Origin: Lachnospiraceae bacterium
Lineage (GTDB): Bacteria; Bacillota; Clostridia; Lachnospirales; Lachnospiraceae
DNA length: 62,808 nucleotides
Reading direction: 5' to 3'
Assembly (NCBI GenBank): GCA_030531435.1
Contig: JAUNNN010000006.1
Span: forward strand, 1 to 62,808
Position numbers and translations under genes: made by a program. The notes under the pieces are model-generated. The model saw only the letters and a program-made list of their open reading frames with translations, did no database searches and was not told the DNA's origin. Positions within the stretch are counted from its first letter, which is position 1. The number at the start of each line of letters is the position of its first letter. Shown here one piece after another: positions 27,201 through 35,377 of this stretch.

Positions 27201-28830
27201 CTGTAGTAAGTGTCATTATGCTGATTTCAAATCTGAAGAAGTCAGAGCATATGCAGGACGTGGTGGTTGTGATATGCCAGACAAGGTCTGCCCTAATTGT
27301 GGCGAGATGCTTAAGAAGGATGGATTCGATATTCCTTTTGAAACATTCCTTGGATTCAATGGTGATAAGGAACCTGATATTGACCTTAACTTCTCTGGAG
27401 ATTATCAGGCTAAAGCCCACAAATATACAGAAGTGATTTTTGGAGAAGGTCATACATTTAAAGCAGGTACAGTAGGTACAGTTGCCGAAAAAACAGCTTT
27501 CGGATATGTAAAGGCATATTATGAAGAAAGAGGACTAAAGAAACGTAATTCAGAAATAGCAAGAATTTCTGTTGGATGTACAGGAGTAAGACGTACAACT
27601 GGACAGCACCCTGGTGGAATTATTGTTTTGCCACATGGTGAAGAGATACATTCATTTACTCCAGTTCAGCATCCTGCAAATGATATGACAAGTGATATTA
27701 TTACTACTCACTTTGATTACCACTCAATTGACCATAACCTTTTGAAGCTTGACATTCTAGGACACGATGATCCTACTATGATTAGAAAGCTCCAGGATTT
27801 AACTGGAACTGACCCAACAAAGGTTGCGCTTGATGATAAGGATGTAATGTCTTTATTTATGAATACAGATGCTCTAGGAATAAAGCCAGAAGATATTAGC
27901 GGTTGTAAGCTTGGATGTCTTGGTATCCCAGAGTTTGGTACAGATTTTGCTATGGGCATGCTTATTGAAGCTAAACCAACTGCATTTTCTGATCTTGTAC
28001 GTATTGCAGGATTATCCCATGGTACTGATGTATGGCTTGGAAATGCCCAGGAATTGTTAAGACAAGGTAAGGCAACTATTTCTACTGCAATATGTACTCG
28101 TGATGATATTATGACGTATCTTATTAATCAGGGAATTGAACCTGGTACGGCATTTAAAATCATGGAGAATGTGCGTAAGGGTAAGGTAGCAGGTGGTAAG
28201 TGTGATAAGTGGCCTGAGTGGAAAGAAGATATGCTTAATCATGATGTGCCTGACTGGTATGTATGGTCATGTGAAAAGATTAAGTACATGTTCCCTAAAG
28301 CCCATGCAGCTGCATACGTTATGATGGCATGGCGAATTGCTTACTACAAAATAAATTATCCATTAGCATATTATTCTGCGTTCTTAAGTATTCGTGCAAC
28401 AGCATTTAACTATGAAATAATGTGTCAGGGTATAGATGTTCTTCACAGATACATGGATGATTATAGGGCAAGAGAAGATATATTAACAAATAAAGAACAG
28501 GATACTCTTCATGACATGCGTATTGTAGAGGAAATGTATGCAAGAGGATATGAGTTCTGGCCTCTTGATATTTTTAAGGCAGATGCATATTACTGTAAAA
28601 TCATTGATGGCAAGATTATGCCTCACATTGGTTCAGTAGATGGATTTGGTGGTGCAGCGGCAGCAGGTGTTGCAGCAGCATGTAAGGATGGCCCATTTAG
28701 TTCTAAGGATGATTTCAGAGAACGTAGTAAAGTAAGTAAGACTTGTGTAGATAAGTTATCAGAGCTAGGACTGTTAGGAGACCTTCCAGAGTCAAACCAG
28801 ATTTCATTATTTGATATATTTAAAGAATGA
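24292..28830 (+). CDS. polC: DNA polymerase III alpha subunit, Gram-positive PolC type
   Basis: Main replicative polymerase of low-GC Gram-positives, 1512 residues. In order: an N-terminal domain (~1-190); a charged low-complexity linker (~195-255) rich in Ser, Asp, Lys, Asn; an OB fold (~275-375); a PHP domain beginning with ELHCHTKMSDMDA and split by the inserted 3'-5' exonuclease, whose first motif is VFDIETTGF; then the polymerase core with GSRGSVGSSF, a zinc-binding region (CSKC...CPNC) and the catalytic PDIDLNFSG; the C-terminal region has a helix-hairpin-helix part. The PHP-exo insertion separates PolC from DnaE. It is slightly longer than most PolC proteins, mainly in the linker. Confidence 0.97.
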   Translation: MEKLFKETFAPLKLNSELDDVMEGVIVTKVKSSLKRDILTIYVDSDHIILYSQFASISKQMAKQLFDNKLNDIRFIPKFTLSSQYTIESLLAVYKESIEEELRDYNHVMARMFAKADFEYNGGLDLKIIFEDGAIQRKAESQLLEILDKIFAERCGLNIDIEIGYKKPEETIRNEHLKHKVEEQISLISRRAEELSRAESVSESTDSTDTESVNKDEAKDNKAKADSKQQSNNSVDITQNKFQSNKGGYKGNTYRRRVETSDNPDVLYGPDIETEYMSIYDACDELGGAVIRGVVTSFETRVSKKGTTIVKFEMTDYTDTVGVTMFPKEEEQERLFAGLKEGAFIMVEGVAEFNDFDGDVAISRVRSVKKIKDFRFVRNDTAKEKRVELHCHTKMSDMDAVSEPGDLIKRAIKWGHKAIAITDHGVVQGFTDAFHAYQRLEKDNPDFKVIYGMEGYLVDDLTLTCENVKEQRLDDTFVVFDIETTGFSAVKNNIIEIGAVKVVNGEIVDKFSAFVNPKEPIPYRITQLTSITDAMVVDAPFISEVMPKFLEFCDGAVMVAHNARFDMGFIMEKCNMLCIKHDFTYVDTVAMARILLPQLSKFKLDAVCKELNISLENHHRAVDDAGATAEIFVKFVEMLKGREIYTLKELNELGNSEEEKKNRVKKLKRRHVILLAATEEGRVNLYRMVSMSHLEYYHIRPIIPKSVLMEYRKGIIVGSACEQGELYAAIVDNRSEDEIRNIASFYDFLEIQPLGNNEFMLRSDKFEDINTWEDLENINKKIVALGEELSKPVCATCDSHFIDPQDEIYRRIIMGGKEYDDADYQAPLYLRTTDEMLQEFSYLGYEKAFEVVVTNTNKICDMIDKIEPVRPDKCPPEIENSDKTLTEICYETAHNQYGPELPVEVSARLEKELNSIISNGFAVMYIIAQKLVHKSNEDGYLVGSRGSVGSSFVATMAGITEVNPLPPHYYCSKCHYADFKSEEVRAYAGRGGCDMPDKVCPNCGEMLKKDGFDIPFETFLGFNGDKEPDIDLNFSGDYQAKAHKYTEVIFGEGHTFKAGTVGTVAEKTAFGYVKAYYEERGLKKRNSEIARISVGCTGVRRTTGQHPGGIIVLPHGEEIHSFTPVQHPANDMTSDIITTHFDYHSIDHNLLKLDILGHDDPTMIRKLQDLTGTDPTKVALDDKDVMSLFMNTDALGIKPEDISGCKLGCLGIPEFGTDFAMGMLIEAKPTAFSDLVRIAGLSHGTDVWLGNAQELLRQGKATISTAICTRDDIMTYLINQGIEPGTAFKIMENVRKGKVAGGKCDKWPEWKEDMLNHDVPDWYVWSCEKIKYMFPKAHAAAYVMMAWRIAYYKINYPLAYYSAFLSIRATAFNYEIMCQGIDVLHRYMDDYRAREDILTNKEQDTLHDMRIVEEMYARGYEFWPLDIFKADAYYCKIIDGKIMPHIGSVDGFGGAAAAGVAAACKDGPFSSKDDFRERSKVSKTCVDKLSELGLLGDLPESNQISLFDIFKE

Positions 28831-28875
28831 TGTTGGTTTACATAAATATGGAATTTAAACACGTAAAAAAAATAC

Positions 28876-28904
28876 TTGCATAATAATATATGATAGTGTA
28901 AGAT
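28876..28904 (+). promoter_or_regulatory. Promoter of the tRNA-Glu gene
   Basis: TTGCAT and TAAGAT are separated by 17 bases, putting the transcription start within a few bases of the tRNA 5' end at 28915. This fits an independently transcribed tRNA gene. Confidence 0.6.
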
Positions 28905-28914
28905 ATTCGGGTAC

Positions 28915-28986
28915 GGCTGATTGGTCAAGCGGTTAAGACGCCGCCCTCTCACGGCGGAAACAGGGGTTCGATTCCCCTATCAGCTG
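28915..28986 (+). tRNA. tRNA-Glu (anticodon CUC)
   Basis: A 72-base cloverleaf is visible. The acceptor stem pairs GGCTGAT with ATCAGCT (first pair G:U). The D arm has GTC/GAC with AAGCGG in the loop. The anticodon stem CCGCC/GGCGG carries the loop CTCTCAC, so the anticodon is CTC, which reads GAG. The T arm is AGGGG-TTCGATT-CCCCT, and the discriminator base is G. The 3' CCA is not encoded. It is a single tRNA gene with its own promoter and terminator, between polC and a transporter gene. Confidence 0.95.
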
Positions 28987-29018
28987 CGACTGTTAATTAA
29001 ACAGCCCAACCCGAAAAC

Positions 29019-29046
29019 GAGTAAGCGAGAGCTTGCTCTTTTTTTT
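29019..29046 (+). terminator. Terminator after tRNA-Glu
   Basis: GAGTAAGC and GCTTGCTC form an 8-bp stem (one G:U pair) with a GAGA tetraloop, followed by eight T residues. Confidence 0.88.
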
Positions 29047-29105
29047 CGACAAATTTATAATCGAGGAAATATATATTAAATAAATGGAGGACGTAGTCCA
29101 ACGTT

Positions 29106-29984
29106 ATGAAAGATAAGAATAAAGCAATATTGTTTTTAATTTCTTCTGCGCTTGGGTTTGCATTTATGAACCTTTTTGTGAAGATGTCAGGCGACTTGCC
29201 TACAATGCAGAAGTGTTTTTTTAGAAATTTTGTGGCTATGTTTTTTGCTCTTGGAGTAATGCTAAAAGAGAAGGTTAACTTTATACCTCCAAAGGCATCA
29301 GTAAAATATATAGCCATTAGATGTATAGCAGGCAGTCTTGGCATGATTGCGAACTTTTATGCTATTGATAAGCTTGTAATTGCAGACGCATCAATGTTAA
29401 ATAAAATGTCGCCATTTTTTGCGATTATTTTTTCATACATTATGATTAAGGAAGTTCCAAAACGTTATCAGGTTGCCTGTGTAGTAACAGCGTTTATTGG
29501 AGCATTATTTATTTTAAAGCCAGGACTTAGCTTTAGCTTCCCAACATTTATCGGAATGCTTGGTGGAGCAGGTGCAGGAATGGCCCACACAAATGTAAGA
29601 ATAGCAACATCAAAGGGTGCACCAAAGCCTTTAATTATTGCTTATTTCTCTGCATTTACATCTCTTATGTGCCTTCCATGGTTTATAGGAGATTTTGCAC
29701 CAATGACAGGATTTCAGTGGTTTTGCATGATATTTGCTGGACTTTCTGCAACGGTTGGTCAGTTTGGAATCACATCAGCATTTGCTCTTGCCAGAGCATC
29801 TGAGATTTCAGTATATGACTATACAATGATATTATTTTCAACTACACTTGGATATTTCTTCCTTGGCGAAATGCCAGATGTATTCAGTTTTGTTGGGTAT
29901 GCTATAATTATAGGCGCAGCTGTTACTATGTTCATTTTAAGTAACAGAGAAGACCACATAAATGCTATTAAAGAGTCAAATTAA
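29106..29984 (+). CDS. DMT-superfamily transporter (EamA family)
   Basis: The 292-residue protein has ten predicted membrane helices arranged as two five-helix EamA halves; the halves start near FLISSALGFAFMNLFVK and FIGMLGGAGAGMAHTNV. The family exports or imports small metabolites such as amino acids and their derivatives; the substrate cannot be deduced. The ribosome site is TGGAGGA, and a second membrane-protein gene follows 15 bases downstream, so the two are likely cotranscribed. Confidence 0.85.
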   Translation: MKDKNKAILFLISSALGFAFMNLFVKMSGDLPTMQKCFFRNFVAMFFALGVMLKEKVNFIPPKASVKYIAIRCIAGSLGMIANFYAIDKLVIADASMLNKMSPFFAIIFSYIMIKEVPKRYQVACVVTAFIGALFILKPGLSFSFPTFIGMLGGAGAGMAHTNVRIATSKGAPKPLIIAYFSAFTSLMCLPWFIGDFAPMTGFQWFCMIFAGLSATVGQFGITSAFALARASEISVYDYTMILFSTTLGYFFLGEMPDVFSFVGYAIIIGAAVTMFILSNREDHINAIKESN

Positions 29985-29999
29985 AGGATTAGGCAGATA

Positions 30000-30656
30000 A
30001 TGAAGGATTTCAATCTAAAGAAATGGACAGTTAAAGTAATTGTGTTAATGATAGGTTTAACTATCGCACATCTTGGATGCACATTATTTATTCAGAGTAA
30101 CTTAGGAAATGATCCATATAATGTACTAATACAGGGATTATTTAGAACAATACAAGGCGCTACAGGGTGGAGTTTTTTGACACATGGAAGAGTGCATGTA
30201 GTTATATGTTTTATTATTATAGTAGTTCTTCTAATAGTTGATAAATCATATATAAAAATTGGAACAGTTCTTTGCATGATATTTGGCGGTCCAATAATTG
30301 ATATGTTTACTGTAGTACTTAAGGGTATTGTAAATGAGAATAGCTCTATGGTAGTAAGATTCATTGCATTAGCTCTAGGCTGTGTAATACTTGCGTATGG
30401 AATGACTATAGTAATTAAGTCAGATTGTGGTACAGGACCAAATGATTTAGTTGCGGTAGTAATAAGCGATAAGAGTAAAAAGAACTTTGGCGTAATTAGA
30501 ATAGTAGTTGACATAACATTTGTTGTAATTGGATTTCTTTTATCAGGAACGGTGGGAATTGGAACGGTTGTGTGTGCATTCCTTGTAGGACCTGTTGCAA
30601 ATGTGTTTATGCCGATTAATGAAAGAATAATTGGAAAGATATACGAAAAGGTGTAA
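30000..30656 (+). CDS. YczE/YyaS/YitT-type integral membrane protein
   Basis: The 218-residue protein has about five or six membrane helices and the conserved features of the YczE group: an early IQSNLGNDPYNVLIQG segment and a later internal counterpart, IKSDCGTGPNDLVAV. The two similar loops (NLGNDPYNVL and DCGTGPNDLV) indicate an internal repeat. Function is not established for the family; some members lie near transporter or lipopeptide genes. It follows the EamA gene by 15 bases and ends at a strong terminator. Confidence 0.78.
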   Translation: MKDFNLKKWTVKVIVLMIGLTIAHLGCTLFIQSNLGNDPYNVLIQGLFRTIQGATGWSFLTHGRVHVVICFIIIVVLLIVDKSYIKIGTVLCMIFGGPIIDMFTVVLKGIVNENSSMVVRFIALALGCVILAYGMTIVIKSDCGTGPNDLVAVVISDKSKKNFGVIRIVVDITFVVIGFLLSGTVGIGTVVCAFLVGPVANVFMPINERIIGKIYEKV

Positions 30657-30681
30657 ATTCTTGAATTTACACCTTTTTTTT
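30646..30681 (+). terminator. Intrinsic terminator overlapping the YczE-like stop codon
   Basis: AAAAGGTGTAAATTC pairs with GAATTTACACCTTTT across a very small loop and runs into a tract of eight T. The left arm contains the last codons and the TAA of the preceding gene. Confidence 0.88.
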
Positions 30682-30726
30682 GCTATTATCTAACGGTATA
30701 TAATTTTATATGAGGAGGAAAAAATT

Positions 30727-31512
30727 ATGAAAAAATTTGCTATGGTAGCAGCTCTTGCAATGACAGTAGTTTCACTTGCAGGATGTGGATCAAAGGCTCC
30801 AGAAAACAAGGTATTTTCTGCTGATGATCTTCCAGGAAAAGTAATTGGTGTTCAGCTTGGAACAACTGGTGACATTTATGCTTCAGATTACGAAGCAGAA
30901 GGTTCAACAATCGAAAGATACAACAAGGGTAATGATGCGGTTCAGGCTCTTAAGACAGGAAAGGTTGACTGTGTAATTATCGATGAACAGCCAGCAAAGG
31001 CATTTGTTGAGAAGAATGATGATCTTAAGATTCTTGACGATCCATTCGCTCTTGAAGAGTACGCTATTTGCGTAGCTAAGGAGAATTCAGATCTTACAGC
31101 AAAGATTAATGGTGCACTTGATGAGCTTAAGGCTGATGGTACACTTGATTCAATCATTTCAAACTTCATTGGTGAGGAAAGAGGACAGCATCCTTACGTA
31201 TCACCAGATGGTGTTGACAGATCAAATGGTGAACTTGTTATGGCTACAAACGCTTACTTCGAGCCATATGAGTACTATGAAGGTACAGATGTAGTTGGTA
31301 TTGACCCTTCTATGATGCAGGCAGTTGCTGATAAGCTTGGTATGGAGCTTAGAATTGAAGATATGGAATTCGATTCAATCATCACAGCTGTTCAGTCAGG
31401 TAAGGTTTCAGTAGGTGCAGCAGGTATGACAGTTACAGAAGACAGATTAAAGAACATCGACTTCACAAACCCATACACAACAGCTACACAGGTTATTATT
31501 GTTAGAAAATAA
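30727..31512 (+). CDS. Solute-binding lipoprotein (SBP family 3, polar amino acid) with circularly permuted lobes
   Basis: The 261-residue lipoprotein has a signal peptide with lipobox LAGC (Cys20). Residues ~36-150 match the second half of a family 3 binding protein: DLPGKVIGVQLGTTGD, a Lys-Gly-Lys-Val-Asp-Cys-Val-Ile strand, then the C-terminal helix ELKADGTLDSII. Residues ~166-261 match the first half: NGELVMATNAYFEPYEYYEG, VGIDPSMMQAVADKLGM, EFDSIITAVQSGK and the ligand-loop AGMTVTEDRLKNIDF. A ~16-residue linker (GQHPYVSPDGVDRS) joins the old C-terminus to the old N-terminus. The protein ends where the lobe-crossing strand should be. So the full fold appears present but circularly permuted. 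The permease and ATPase genes follow. Ligand is probably a polar amino acid. Confidence 0.9.
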   Translation: MKKFAMVAALAMTVVSLAGCGSKAPENKVFSADDLPGKVIGVQLGTTGDIYASDYEAEGSTIERYNKGNDAVQALKTGKVDCVIIDEQPAKAFVEKNDDLKILDDPFALEEYAICVAKENSDLTAKINGALDELKADGTLDSIISNFIGEERGQHPYVSPDGVDRSNGELVMATNAYFEPYEYYEGTDVVGIDPSMMQAVADKLGMELRIEDMEFDSIITAVQSGKVSVGAAGMTVTEDRLKNIDFTNPYTTATQVIIVRK

Positions 31513-31526
31513 AAATGCAGTAGGCT

Positions 31527-31548
31527 CCCACGCACTCAGGTGCGTGGG
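31527..31548 (+). other. Intercistronic GC-rich hairpin between binding protein and permease
   Basis: CCCACGCAC and GTGCGTGGG form a perfect 9-bp stem with a TCAG tetraloop, 15 bases after the binding-protein stop. There is no T-tract, so it is more likely to protect the 3' end of a processed mRNA than to terminate. That would give more binding protein than permease, as in other ABC importers. Confidence 0.65.
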
Positions 31549-31592
31549 CAGCATTACTTTAGCGTAGTAAATAACTAAAAAGGATTTATCAC

Positions 31593-32276
31593 ATGACATT
31601 TTCCGAAAAATTTCATCAAAATTTTATTCAGGATGGCAGATGGACTTATTTAACAGATGGTCTTAAAAGTACCATTATTATAACTATTTTTGCTGTCATT
31701 CTTGGAACATTAATTGGTATGCTTGTAGCAATTGTCTGCTCTACGTATGCTAAGAATGGCAAGCTAAAAGTGCTTAATTATATTTGCCAGATTTATTTAA
31801 CAGTATTCAGAGGAACCCCTGTAATGGTACAGCTCCTTATTATGTTCTATGTAATCATGGCATCTTCAACAAATAAGCTTTTTGTTGCTATCCTTACTTT
31901 TGGTATTAACTCTGGAGCATATGTTGCAGAAATAATGCGTTCGGGAATCATGTCAATTGATAATGGACAGTTTGAGGCAGGCCGTAGTCTTGGATTTAAT
32001 TATGTTCAGACAATGAGATTTATTATTATTCCACAGGCGTTTAAAAATGTACTGCCAGCACTTATGAATGAGTTTATTACTCTCCTTAAAGAGACATCAG
32101 TCTGCGGATACATTGGACTTATGGATCTTACAAAAGGTGGAGATATTATTCGAAGCAGAACATATGAGGCGTTTTTACCTCTTATGGCAGTAGCCATTAT
32201 TTATCTTATAATGGTGTGTGGACTTTCTGCAGTTGCTAAAATGGTAGAAAGGAGACTTCGAATTGGAGAAAACTAA
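31593..32276 (+). CDS. Polar amino acid ABC transporter permease
   Basis: The 227-residue membrane protein is a HisM/GlnP-type permease with about five helices. Diagnostic segments are YLTVFRGTPVMVQLL (amphipathic entry, before helix 3) and the ATPase-contacting EAA loop EAGRSLGFNYVQTMRFIIIPQAFK. It works with the permuted binding protein upstream and the ATPase gene it overlaps by 14 bases. Only one permease type is encoded, so it probably forms a homodimer. Confidence 0.9.
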   Translation: MTFSEKFHQNFIQDGRWTYLTDGLKSTIIITIFAVILGTLIGMLVAIVCSTYAKNGKLKVLNYICQIYLTVFRGTPVMVQLLIMFYVIMASSTNKLFVAILTFGINSGAYVAEIMRSGIMSIDNGQFEAGRSLGFNYVQTMRFIIIPQAFKNVLPALMNEFITLLKETSVCGYIGLMDLTKGGDIIRSRTYEAFLPLMAVAIIYLIMVCGLSAVAKMVERRLRIGEN

Positions 32277-33009
32277 TAATAACATCATTTTTGATGTAAA
32301 GGATTTAAGAAAGAGCTTCGGAAAATTAAATGTATTAAACGGAGTGGATATTAAGGTAAATGCAGGAGAAGTAATTGCTGTAATTGGACCATCAGGTGGT
32401 GGTAAGTCAACATTCCTTAGATGTCTTAATAGACTTGAGGAACCAACTGGTGGAGAAGTTTATTTTAAGGGTAATCTTACTACAGCTAAGACTTGTAATA
32501 TAAATGAACTTCGTCAGAATATGGCAATGGTATTCCAGCATTTTAATCTGTTTCCACATATGACAGTGCTTGATAATATTACACTTGCACCTACAAAGCT
32601 TAAAAAGGAAGCAGAAAAGAACGCGAAGGAAAGAGGTTTAGAGCTTCTTAAAAAGGTTGGTCTTGAAGAAAAAGCTAATTCATATCCTTCACAGTTATCA
32701 GGCGGACAGAAGCAGAGAGTTGCTATTGCAAGAGCTCTTGCTATGGATCCTGATGTTATTCTTTTTGATGAGCCTACATCAGCTCTTGATCCTGAAATGG
32801 TAGGTGAAGTTCTTGATATTATTAAGGAACTTGCTGGAACAGGTATTACAATGATTATCGTTACACATGAAATGGGCTTTGCAAAAGAAGTAGCAGACAG
32901 AGTAGTGTTTATTGATGAAGGAAAAATAAAGGTAGATGAAGCACCAGATGTATTTTTCAATAATCCAGAAAATGAGCGATTAAGAGAGTTTATTTCTAAG
33001 GTGCTTTAA
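32263..33009 (+). CDS. Polar amino acid ABC transporter ATP-binding protein
   Basis: The 248-residue ATPase has Walker A GPSGGGKST, Q-loop in MVFQHFNLFPH, signature LSGGQKQR, Walker [12 protein letters not shown] and switch His in VTHEMGFAKE. It resembles GlnQ/HisP of polar amino acid importers. The start is TTG at 32263, inside the permease reading frame, with AAAGGAG eight bases upstream; no nearer ATG fits. It completes the first of two transporters in tandem. Confidence 0.92.
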   Translation: MEKTNNNIIFDVKDLRKSFGKLNVLNGVDIKVNAGEVIAVIGPSGGGKSTFLRCLNRLEEPTGGEVYFKGNLTTAKTCNINELRQNMAMVFQHFNLFPHMTVLDNITLAPTKLKKEAEKNAKERGLELLKKVGLEEKANSYPSQLSGGQKQRVAIARALAMDPDVILFDEPTSALDPEMVGEVLDIIKELAGTGITMIIVTHEMGFAKEVADRVVFIDEGKIKVDEAPDVFFNNPENERLREFISKVL

Positions 33010-33050
33010 AAAAGGCCCTACAAAAAAGGGCAGATAAAGAGGAGAAAAAA

Positions 33051-33833
33051 ATGAAAAAATTTATATCAGTTTTATTAGTAGCTGCTATGTGTTTTTCACT
33101 TACAGCATGTGGCAATAAGGCAGCTGCAGATTCAGATTCAGCAGCAATTAAGGCAAATGGAAAGCTTGTAGTTGGTATTACAGATTTCGCACCAATGGAT
33201 TACAAGGATGATGCTGGTAACTGGGTTGGATTTGATGCAGATATGGCAGCAGCTTTTGCTAAGAGTCTTGGAGTTGACGTTGAGTTCGTAGAAATCGACT
33301 GGGATAACAAGGTATTAGAGCTTGATGGTAAGACAATTGACTGTGTATGGAATGGTATGACACTTACAGATGAAGTTAAGTCAGCTATGGAGTGTTCAAA
33401 TGCATATTGTAACAATGCACAGGTTGTAATCGTAAATAAGGCAGTTGCAGATAAGTATCAGACTGTAGATTCACTTTCAGAGCTTAATTTTGCTGTAGAA
33501 GCAGGCTCAGCTGGTGAGGCTGAGGTTGAAGCTCTTGGCTTAAACTTCACACCTGTAAAGGCTCAGGCAGATGCACTTATGGAAGTAGCAGCTGGAACAA
33601 GTGATGCAGCAGTTATTGACTCACTTATGGCAGCAGCAATGGTAGGTGAGGGAACAAGCTATGCTGACCTTACATATACAGTAGGCCTTAACTCAGAAGA
33701 ATATGGTGTAGGATTCAGAAAGGGTTCTGATCTTGCAGCAATGTTAAATGATTTCTTCAAGGCTTCAGCTAATGATGGAACAATGGAAGCATGCGCTGAA
33801 CAGTATGGCGTTCAGGCTGCACTTATTAAATAA
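33051..33833 (+). CDS. Solute-binding lipoprotein, SBP family 3, canonical lobe order
   Basis: The 260-residue lipoprotein has a lipobox LTAC (Cys20) and normal family 3 order: NGKLVVGITDFAPMDY and WVGFDADMAAAFAKSLG first, then TLTDE in the ligand loop, the crossing strand AQVVIVNK, and the second lobe ending in a helix with NDGTMEACAEQYG. It should bind an amino acid and deliver it to the permease at 33894. It is a direct contrast to the permuted protein at 30727. A weak 5-bp hairpin lies between it and the preceding ATPase gene; RBS is GAGGAG. Confidence 0.93.
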   Translation: MKKFISVLLVAAMCFSLTACGNKAAADSDSAAIKANGKLVVGITDFAPMDYKDDAGNWVGFDADMAAAFAKSLGVDVEFVEIDWDNKVLELDGKTIDCVWNGMTLTDEVKSAMECSNAYCNNAQVVIVNKAVADKYQTVDSLSELNFAVEAGSAGEAEVEALGLNFTPVKAQADALMEVAAGTSDAAVIDSLMAAAMVGEGTSYADLTYTVGLNSEEYGVGFRKGSDLAAMLNDFFKASANDGTMEACAEQYGVQAALIK

Positions 33834-33847
33834 TTAATGTAAATAAT

Positions 33848-33868
33848 GGGCACACTTATTGTGTGCCC
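33848..33868 (+). other. Intercistronic hairpin after the second binding protein
   Basis: GGGCACAC and GTGTGCCC form a perfect 8-bp stem with a five-base loop, 14 bases after the binding-protein stop and 25 before the permease start. It has the same position and probable role (3' protection, uneven expression) as the hairpin at 31527-31548. Confidence 0.65.
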
Positions 33869-33893
33869 AGATTTATACATAATCGGAGATAAA

Positions 33894-34574
33894 ATGTTTG
33901 CAGAACAGTTTCCAATAGTATTTAATGCGTTAAATGTTGGTTTTTTACAGACAATTAAATTGTTTTTCGTAACACTTCTAGGAGCTTTGCCACTAGGCCT
34001 TATTATTTCATTTGGTTCAATGTCAAAGCTGACTACACTAAGAAGTATTACTAAGGTATTTGTTTGGATTATAAGAGGAACACCTCTTATGATTCAGCTT
34101 CTTATCATTTATTATTTCCCTGGACTAGTACTTCATAATCCAATATGGGGCGGCGGTGAAGGCGGAAGATTTGGCGCCTGTGCAGTTGCCTTCATAATCA
34201 ATTATGCGTGCTATTTCTCAGAAATATATAGAGGTGGAATCCAGGCGATTCCTCAAGGACAGCATGAGGCAGGTCTTGTACTTGGAATGACGAAGTCTCA
34301 AATTTTCTTTAAAGTAAAACTTTTACAAATGATAAAGAAAATTCTTCCACCAATATCAAACGAAATAATAACTCTTGTAAAAGATACATCCCTTGCAAGA
34401 ATCATTGCCCTTCAGGAAATTATCTGGGCAGGACAGGCATTCTTAAAGGGAAGTCAGGGAATATCTGGAGCAATATGGCCATTATTCTTTACTGCAGTAT
34501 ATTACCTCATTGCAAGCGGCTTATTAACAGTTTTACTTGGTGCGTTAGAAAAGAAGTTAAATTATTTCAGATAG
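33894..34574 (+). CDS. Polar amino acid ABC transporter permease
   Basis: The 226-residue permease has about five membrane helices, an IRGTPLMIQLLIIYYF segment and an EAA-type loop (EAGLVLGMTKSQIFFKVKLLQ). It differs from the other permease in a glycine-rich loop (GGGEGGRFG). I start it at ATG 33894, nine bases after CGGAGA; an earlier in-frame ATG at 33846 would put the intercistronic hairpin inside the coding region and lacks a ribosome site. It pairs with the binding protein at 33051 and the ATPase at 34586. Confidence 0.9.
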   Translation: MFAEQFPIVFNALNVGFLQTIKLFFVTLLGALPLGLIISFGSMSKLTTLRSITKVFVWIIRGTPLMIQLLIIYYFPGLVLHNPIWGGGEGGRFGACAVAFIINYACYFSEIYRGGIQAIPQGQHEAGLVLGMTKSQIFFKVKLLQMIKKILPPISNEIITLVKDTSLARIIALQEIIWAGQAFLKGSQGISGAIWPLFFTAVYYLIASGLLTVLLGALEKKLNYFR

Positions 34575-34585
34575 GTTAACATAAT

Positions 34586-35362
34586 ATGCCAATTTTAGAA
34601 GTTAAAAATATATCAAAACAATTTGATAATACTCCGGTATTAAAGGATATTTCATTTACAATGGAAAAGGGAACTGTACTTTCAATTATTGGTTCCTCTG
34701 GTGGAGGTAAGACAACACTTCTTCGCTGTCTTAATTTCTTAGAGATTCCAGATAAGGGAAAGATTATTGTAAATGGAGAAGAATTATTTGATGGAGAAAA
34801 AAATAAGACATTTACTGACAATGATTTCAGATTAAGACGTCTGCATTTTGGCCTCGTATTTCAGTCATTTAATCTTTTCCCACAGTATACAGCCCTTGAG
34901 AATGTGGCACTTGCAGGAAAGCTTCTTGCAAAGGAACGTCCTGATTTTAAAACAAATAAAGATGCTATTTATGCAGAAATAGACGAAAGCGCAAGAGAGC
35001 TTCTTACAACAATGGGACTGAAAGAGAGAATGAATCACTATCCTCATCAGCTATCAGGTGGTCAGCAGCAAAGAGTTGCAATCGCAAGAGCCCTTGCCTT
35101 AAAGCCTGACATTCTATGCTTTGATGAGCCTACATCAGCTCTTGATCCTGAGCTTACAGGAGAAGTTTTAAAAGTTATTAAAGAACTTGCAAATAATAAA
35201 TATACAATGATTATTGTTACGCATGAGATGAGCTTTGCAAAAGAAGTTTCAGATCAGGTTATATTTATGGATCAGGGTATTATTGCAGAGTGTGGTACCC
35301 CTGAAGATGTCTTTGATAATCCAAAGAATGAGAGAACAAAAAAATTCTTCACCAATTATTAG
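34586..35362 (+). CDS. Polar amino acid ABC transporter ATP-binding protein
   Basis: The 258-residue ATPase carries Walker [11 protein letters not shown]-loop [11 protein letters not shown], signature LSGGQQQR, Walker [11 protein letters not shown] and switch His in [11 protein letters not shown] ~15-residue insertion ([13 protein letters not shown]) after the first strands is absent from the ATPase at 32263. It is the last gene of the second transporter, 11 bases after the permease. Confidence 0.92.
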   Translation: MPILEVKNISKQFDNTPVLKDISFTMEKGTVLSIIGSSGGGKTTLLRCLNFLEIPDKGKIIVNGEELFDGEKNKTFTDNDFRLRRLHFGLVFQSFNLFPQYTALENVALAGKLLAKERPDFKTNKDAIYAEIDESARELLTTMGLKERMNHYPHQLSGGQQQRVAIARALALKPDILCFDEPTSALDPELTGEVLKVIKELANNKYTMIIVTHEMSFAKEVSDQVIFMDQGIIAECGTPEDVFDNPKNERTKKFFTNY

Positions 35363-35377
35363 AAAGGTTGACATAAT

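Noticed and set aside
33015-33031. Terminator between the first ATPase gene and the second binding protein
   Set aside because: The stem is only 5 bp (GCCCT/AGGGC) and no T-tract follows; the two transporters may be partly cotranscribed.
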